From assembly GCF_000002985.6 (NCBI RefSeq), contig NC_003282.8, positions 4,278,001 through 4,342,000 on the forward strand: DNA of 64,000 bases, written 5' to 3'. Positions 58,834 to 64,000 of the stretch are shown piece by piece. The notes under the pieces are model-generated. The model made no database searches. It had not been told where the DNA came from and saw only the letters and a list, made by a program, of their open reading frames with translations. Both the position numbers and the translations under genes were made by a program. Positions within the stretch are counted from its first letter, which is position 1. Each line of letters starts with the position of its first letter. The DNA comes from Caenorhabditis elegans (taxonomy: Eukaryota > Nematoda > Chromadorea > Rhabditida > Rhabditidae).

Positions 58834-61800
58834 ATGATCTCTCAAAAATGCCAGATACCGTCAAAAAGGTTAGACCTTCAAGGGATCCGAGGTATTGCTA
58901 TAATAGTGGTACTAGGTTTTCATTTCTACCCAGAAGTATTTCCAAATGGGTATCTTGGAGTTGATCAGTAAGTTTTTTGTTTTGCCCTTGCATTACTACA
59001 GTGCGCGCGCTTTTTTTGACTAATAGTTGTTGTGACTTATAGAATCAGAATGTCAAAGACCTCTAGTCCCTAGGTGTCATAAATTTATTATAACAATTGA
59101 AAGCATCTGACCAATATTTCAAAATAAGGTTCGTTTTCTATAGGAATAAAAGTGGAAAAATAATTTATTGACTTGAAAAACTATATAAGTTTAGTCGGAA
59201 ATCATATCACGGAAAAATTGAAAAATCGAAAAATTGAAAAATCGCAATAAACGAAAAAAAAATGTAGCGAAAATGTACGAAAACAGAGGGACAAATTTTA
59301 TTTTCGATGAGAAGAGATGAACATTTCTTCAAACAAATAGATAAATGTTCGGAAGTTATGGAAAATTTGAAAATTTTCGATTTTTTGGAGAATCGGAAAT
59401 TCGACACGATAAAGATCTTTGTACTCTAAAGTATTTGGGAAAATCACTGCCAACTGTCAAATTAAGACCAATTCCAGATTCTTTGTCTTATCCGGATTCC
59501 TAATGTGTATGTTGCTAAAGCGTGCTGAAAACCAATCCCCATACTCTCTGGTCACAATTTTCTATTCACGACGATTCAAACGAATACTTCCATTATATCT
59601 CCTTATCATTCTGATCTCTATGATTTGTCTCTACAAATTCTTCCCGGATACCGCAATAGAATCAAATCAAAAGTCTGCTGTTCAAGCTCTTCTTTTCATG
59701 TCTAACCGACCAAAAACAGTGCACGAGGATTACTTTTCACAGGCATTTATTTAGACAACATTTCGGTTTTAAACATTAATTCCAGCTTGCTCTGGCAGTC
59801 GACATCTTCACTCATACGTGGTCTTTATCTGTTGAAATTCAGTTTTATTTCCTAGTTCCATTAATTTTCCTTATTTCAAAATGGATTCCAAAGAAGAATC
59901 AATATGAATATTATGCAATTATAGGTTTATTAACTTTTAGGTGTTTTTTAATACAGTTTTCAGGTTGTCTATCGTATATTTTTTCATTTTGCTCACCAGA
60001 TTCCACAGCCTTCAATAGCGTTTTTGCAAGAATTTGGCAGTTTTTAATTGGTAGGTTCCCATTTTGCTAACACATTTTTAAGTTCAAATGTGGACTGTTT
60101 TACTTTAACTGTTGAACTTCCACTTTATTTGGCAATTTCACAGGTTTCATTATCATTTTTATGTTTTAAAACGTAAGCCTGACTGAGCCCAAAAAGTATG
60201 TAGATTTTAAAAATGCTCAAATTTTGTTTAAAATTTTTAAAAAAGAAGTGAGCAAAAAGTGTTGTAAATTTACAAGTTCCTGTCTCGAAACCATTTTCCT
60301 ATTGCAACACACTAGTAAGCAATTTTCCGTGAAATGCGCTACAGTACTCAGGCCGATGAATATCTGCCTGATTATTGCTGTAACCCTCCAAAGGGCTGCA
60401 CTACCCTCGCCCGTTATCGGTGCGATCTTCCGATGCGCGTCCTTGTTTTCTGAGACTTTATTTTGATTTTTTGAACATTAACTAGAACTTTGATGTTTGG
60501 TTGTTTAGGTTAATTTCAATATTGCTCATATTATTAAAGGAAATATGGTACGTTGAAAGGATACAAGACATGATTTTCTATATTCTGAAATGAAATGCTG
60601 ATCCGATTTAATAATTTAGGCATGGTAGTTTACACCGCTCTGTGGAACATTGAAGATCAAAATAAGCAATTTAAAAACCGTGTGGTAAGGAAAATCGATG
60701 ACAACAACCGACTGAATTCATCATATGTATCCTATTTTTCTTTGGCTGCATTGCTATTTATCACTGCTTTCCCGTACACTCTGAAAGCATCAATTGTTAG
60801 GTAATATTAACTTACAAGCTTTACTCTAAAATTACTCTAAAATAAATATGAATTCAGACCATTGGTAACTGTTGGAACAGGATGTTTAATGCTTATATCG
60901 GAAGATAATGTCATGTTGTCGAATAAAGTTTTGACATACATTGGAGATATTTCATATTCACTATATCTGATACACTGGCCTATTTATGCATACTGGAAGC
61001 TCACCTATGATGGAGAGCAGTATTGTAAGTTTGTTCCAGCTTTCTTTTAGACTTCCTAATGAAACCCATTTAACCTGTAAGATAACTTTTTCAACCACTT
61101 TGGAAGCTTGTAAAATTTCTGAAAATGTGGATTTTTGCAGTTTTTATTTTGCTTTTCAGACTGTCTTGGTGTACACAGGTCGCTTTTTGTAGTTTTTATT
61201 GTTTTTGAAAAATAATATCTGAGATCATGTTCAGTTTTTTTCTAGAAAATAAAAACATTTCAAAAAGTTTCCTGAGTTTTTTAATATCAAAAATTTTAGA
61301 ATATCAAAAATTCACATTTGGAGCAGCAATTTCACGAGCGAAGTAGTCAAGTAGTTCTCATCCGTGGCTTAAACTTTTGTAGGGGCCTAAATTCGAGGCC
61401 CAGTTCTTAAATTGCCCAGTGGGAAGTCTAAATGTGATCTGAAAAACTTTCCCTCTTACGTTAGGAAAATATTTATATCTTAATTCGAAAAATTTCAGTG
61501 CTTTTCATGACGCTAGTCACATCTATTGCGCTGGCTATTCTGGTATTTGAAACATTTGAAAAATGGTATCTAAAACTATCATCTACATCTACTGCCATGC
61601 TAATTGCAATACTTTTCGTTTCAAGCATAATTGTGATTAAAAAAGATGAAATATCGAATTCCATTGATTCATTCGGAAAGAATATTTCAAGCCTGGATAA
61701 TGTTACAAGCGACATGACCGTTGATGATGCTACCAAGAAAAATTATCAATGGAATATTAATGACGTCGCGAATCTTATCGCACCGTCCTGTGAATATGAG

Positions 61801-63264
61801 ACTGTTCGATCAATACCAATGGGATGGTGTAGGCATAAGGTAATTTGGGGATCGAGCAGGACGCTACAGTGTTTTTTTCCAATCCTGAGGCGCTGTCAGA
61901 AAGTTTGAGGTAGAAGGTCTGAGTTTTCTTCTTTGGAAAACCAAATTCGTCTAGCAACAATTAGGATTTCAAAAACTATTCTTCAGGACCTGAAACCTTC
62001 CGGAAAATACAAGATTGCCATGATTGGCAACAGTTGGACTGCGAATCACGCTTCCCTTGTCTACCAAGAGTGTGGTTATCAGGCCAACAGTATTCTACAA
62101 GGATCGTTTGGATGTATGCTAAAATTGCACTTTCTATCTATTTGATTGATCTTTTTCAGACTGTGAAGTTTTGTATCCGACAACTCTAAGACCACATTGT
62201 CATGCGAGGTTTATTGACTATGAACAGCGGATCCGAAGCGAGAAGCCGGATTATGCGTTTGTACTTGCAAGGTACTTGTGAAACTGGTAAAAAACTGTCA
62301 GAGTTAGTCCGAGAAGGAAAGGTTCAGAACGAGACATATTTCATTCGAAATTATTCTAATCGACAAAGCTCCGCTTCGATCTGAAATTGTTTCAGTGCAC
62401 CTCCTTCACTACTTTGGAGGCCTGTAGAATTGCTCCAAATGCTTTTCTTCTAAACTTTCTTTGTTTCTCAGAGCGTTTAGGAGATTTTCAAAAAGTGTGT
62501 TTTTTTTTTTTGGAAAAAATCAACATTTTTCGACCGAAGCCAAGTCAAGAAAATTTGAAAACTTTAGATTTTTTCCAAAAAAATCAAATTTACCTCTAAA
62601 CGTTATATATTCCTCGAGTCCTCGAGACTAGTGAAAAAATGCACTGAAGCAATTTCAGCCAAAGTATGAACATGATCTACCCATTCTTTGCACAAGTTGT
62701 AAACATCTAATAATATGCGAATGAAACTTTTGTGATTGTTTCAGATACTTTTCTGTCGGATCCCCGGCTCCCAAAAATGTGACAAGCTTCGATGATGACC
62801 CGTTTTATCAAGTTATGAAAGAACAAACGTTGAAACTTTTATCTAGTATCAAACATAAAATGTATATTCTTGACGCCTTCCCTAGTATCAACGATCTAGG
62901 AATTTCCCAAATAGCGCCTATGTTGAAAGATGGAACCGATCGAGTGGTTATAGATGTTGGTAACACGCCATCTTCTCAATGTAATCGGTTAATTTTTTAG
63001 AAGTTTCTCTTAAAAACGAAAGAATATCAAAAGGACGAAGAAAGTTACCAAATGGCGCGGAAAAGATATGCTCAGCTCGTGAAGGATTGCAATGGAAGAT
63101 GTGTTCTGATAGATTATGCGGAGAAATTTTACAATGCAACGACTGGGACTTATCGATTATTTGATGAGAAAGGGTTCACATATTTCACTTCGGGAACACA
63201 TTTATCGCCACATGGCGTAGAACATGTAAGGAACGTCTGGACAGATATTTGTGCAAAGTTGTAA
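58834..63264 (+). CDS. OAC-type O-acyltransferase with C-terminal SGNH-like domain
   Basis: Eleven phase-consistent exons encode 675 residues: 58834-58967, 59478-59742, 59786-59924, 59964-60050, 60620-60800, 60858-61024, 61499-61839, 61987-62113, 62160-62271, 62745-62955 and 63001-63264. The acyltransferase-3 pattern opens with KRLDLQGIRGIAIIVVLGFH and continues with DQFFVLSGFLMCMLL, IFTHTWSLSVEIQFYF, FARIWQFLIG and YIGDISYSLYLIHWPIYAYW, spread over about ten membrane helices. The luminal C-terminal part has SGNH-like blocks (MIGNSWTANHASL and TSGTHLSPHGVEHV). C. elegans has a large oac family of unknown substrates. Intron 2 begins with GC rather than GT, and the last intron uses a weak GTTGGT donor. 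The start ATG is conserved in position but mutated in the 54.2-kb partial copy. Confidence 0.88.
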
Positions 63265-63599
63265 ACTACGTTTAATTTATTACAATAAATGATCATATTA
63301 ATACTTTTCCGCTTTTTGTTTTAAGAGAATTTGGTTGTTTTGCTTGGAATAATCTTGGAGGTGGATCAGTACCGACGGTAAAAGTATACACAAATGGTAC
63401 ATTTTTCTCATTGCTCATTTTTGCATGGAATTTTGGGAGAATATGTATTAAAAGTGGTAAATATAATTTTACAGAATAAAGGTTTCAGTGAAAAACAAAA
63501 AATTAAACTGTTATGAGAAATTTAAAAAAATTGAAAAACCTTGATTTTTAGAAACTATAGAAACTAAAGTATTATAATATAAAGAAGTGTAAAGGTAAA
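63265..63599. other. OAC 3' region
   Basis: An AATAAA signal lies at about 63284. Beyond it the sequence is AT-rich, and no coding exon is seen up to the foldback repeat. Confidence 0.5.
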
Positions 63600-63995
63600 T
63601 CTGGGGTAAGCGGCAATTTGCCGATTTGACGGAAATCTTCATTTCCGGCAAATTGCCGATATGCCGTTTGCCGAACTTCAATTTGCCGGAAGTTTATAGA
63701 GGGATTTTTATAAGACGGAAACTGTGCTTTTTTGAAATTTTTTCCCGTTTTTTTTTCATAGAATTTGCTTATTTTTCAAAATAGATGTAGAAATATTTAT
63801 AGAATGCGTAAAATTTTGCCGATTAAAATTGAAGTTCTGAAACTTCCAACAAAAAAGTGCAAAATCAGTATTTGCCGAAAATTTTTGGGAAATTCGGCAA
63901 ATAGTCAATTTACTGGTTAGCCAATTTTTCTGAAATTTTCAATTCCGTCAAATTGCCGATTTGCCGGATAAATCGTTTGTCACTTACACCTGGGT
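63600..63995. repeat. Foldback element with GGCAAATTGCC ends (right copy)
   Basis: About 400 bp of the same family as 6528-6882. They have TTTGCCG/CGGCAAA palindromes at both ends, a matching core (AAAATAGATGTAGAAATATT) and the same terminal ACCTGGGTTA. The copy runs to the window edge. Confidence 0.65.
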
Positions 63996-64000
63996 TAAAT

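Noticed and set aside
60224-60466. 80-codon plus-strand frame in OAC intron 4
   Set aside because: Exons 59964-60050 and 60620-60800 join in phase with the conserved FLIG-MVV transition. The frame overlaps a repeat shared with the region near 58558.

Overview
The window is nematode nuclear DNA, almost certainly Caenorhabditis elegans. The genes have many short exons. Introns are AT-rich with TTTTCAG acceptors, several ATGs directly follow an acceptor-like TTTCAG, and palindromic or cut-and-paste repeats are dense. A PHD/SET gene rebuilds to exactly 1623 codons with every intron phase consistent; from memory this is the size of SET-9, a gene on chromosome IV. Gene models were assembled by hand from splice signals and intron phases. 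Those marked 'phase-consistent' read through from start to stop without a frame break.

Left third (1-26 kb). A 16-exon aldehyde-oxidase-type molybdo-flavoenzyme (966-6118, minus) is followed by a six-exon seven-transmembrane chemoreceptor (7502-10432, minus). Next comes a decayed F-box-associated gene (11.2-12.1 kb, plus) and a cluster of four tiny secreted glycine-rich peptide genes (12.3-17.6 kb). The fourth peptide gene lies inside an intron, on the opposite strand, of a 13-exon STAND-type P-loop NTPase (15621-21072, minus). That protein has a DUF4062-like head and a NACHT-like core but no C-terminal repeats. A ligand-gated ion channel subunit with an N-terminal ShKT domain (23309-26320, plus) ends this part.

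Middle (26.3-48 kb). A block of about 21 kb carries set-9 (29946-38613) and a gene with a catalytically degenerate Zc3h12a-type NYN domain (39453-43811). It is bounded by an apparently perfect direct repeat of about 220 bp (26299-26519 and 47738-47957). The left copy is the natural 3' end of the ion channel gene. Inside the direct repeats lie a truncated mariner element and inverted arrays of a 123-bp unit. I read this as the scar of a segmental insertion that brought a set-26-like gene pair into the 3' end of the channel gene.

Right third (48-64 kb). A divergent TRPM-like channel gene (48716-53893, plus) is followed by a stranded first-exon copy of an acyltransferase gene. Then come a head-to-head pair of helical, BAR-like genes, of which the minus-strand copy is intact and the plus-strand copy is broken by a stop. 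A tRNA-derived SINE-like element precedes an intact 11-exon OAC-type membrane acyltransferase (58834-63264, plus). The genes do not form one pathway. The window looks like an accessory, recently rearranged chromosome-arm region with environmental-response families (chemoreceptor, secreted peptides, STAND NTPase, channels, OAC) and one recently arrived chromatin gene.
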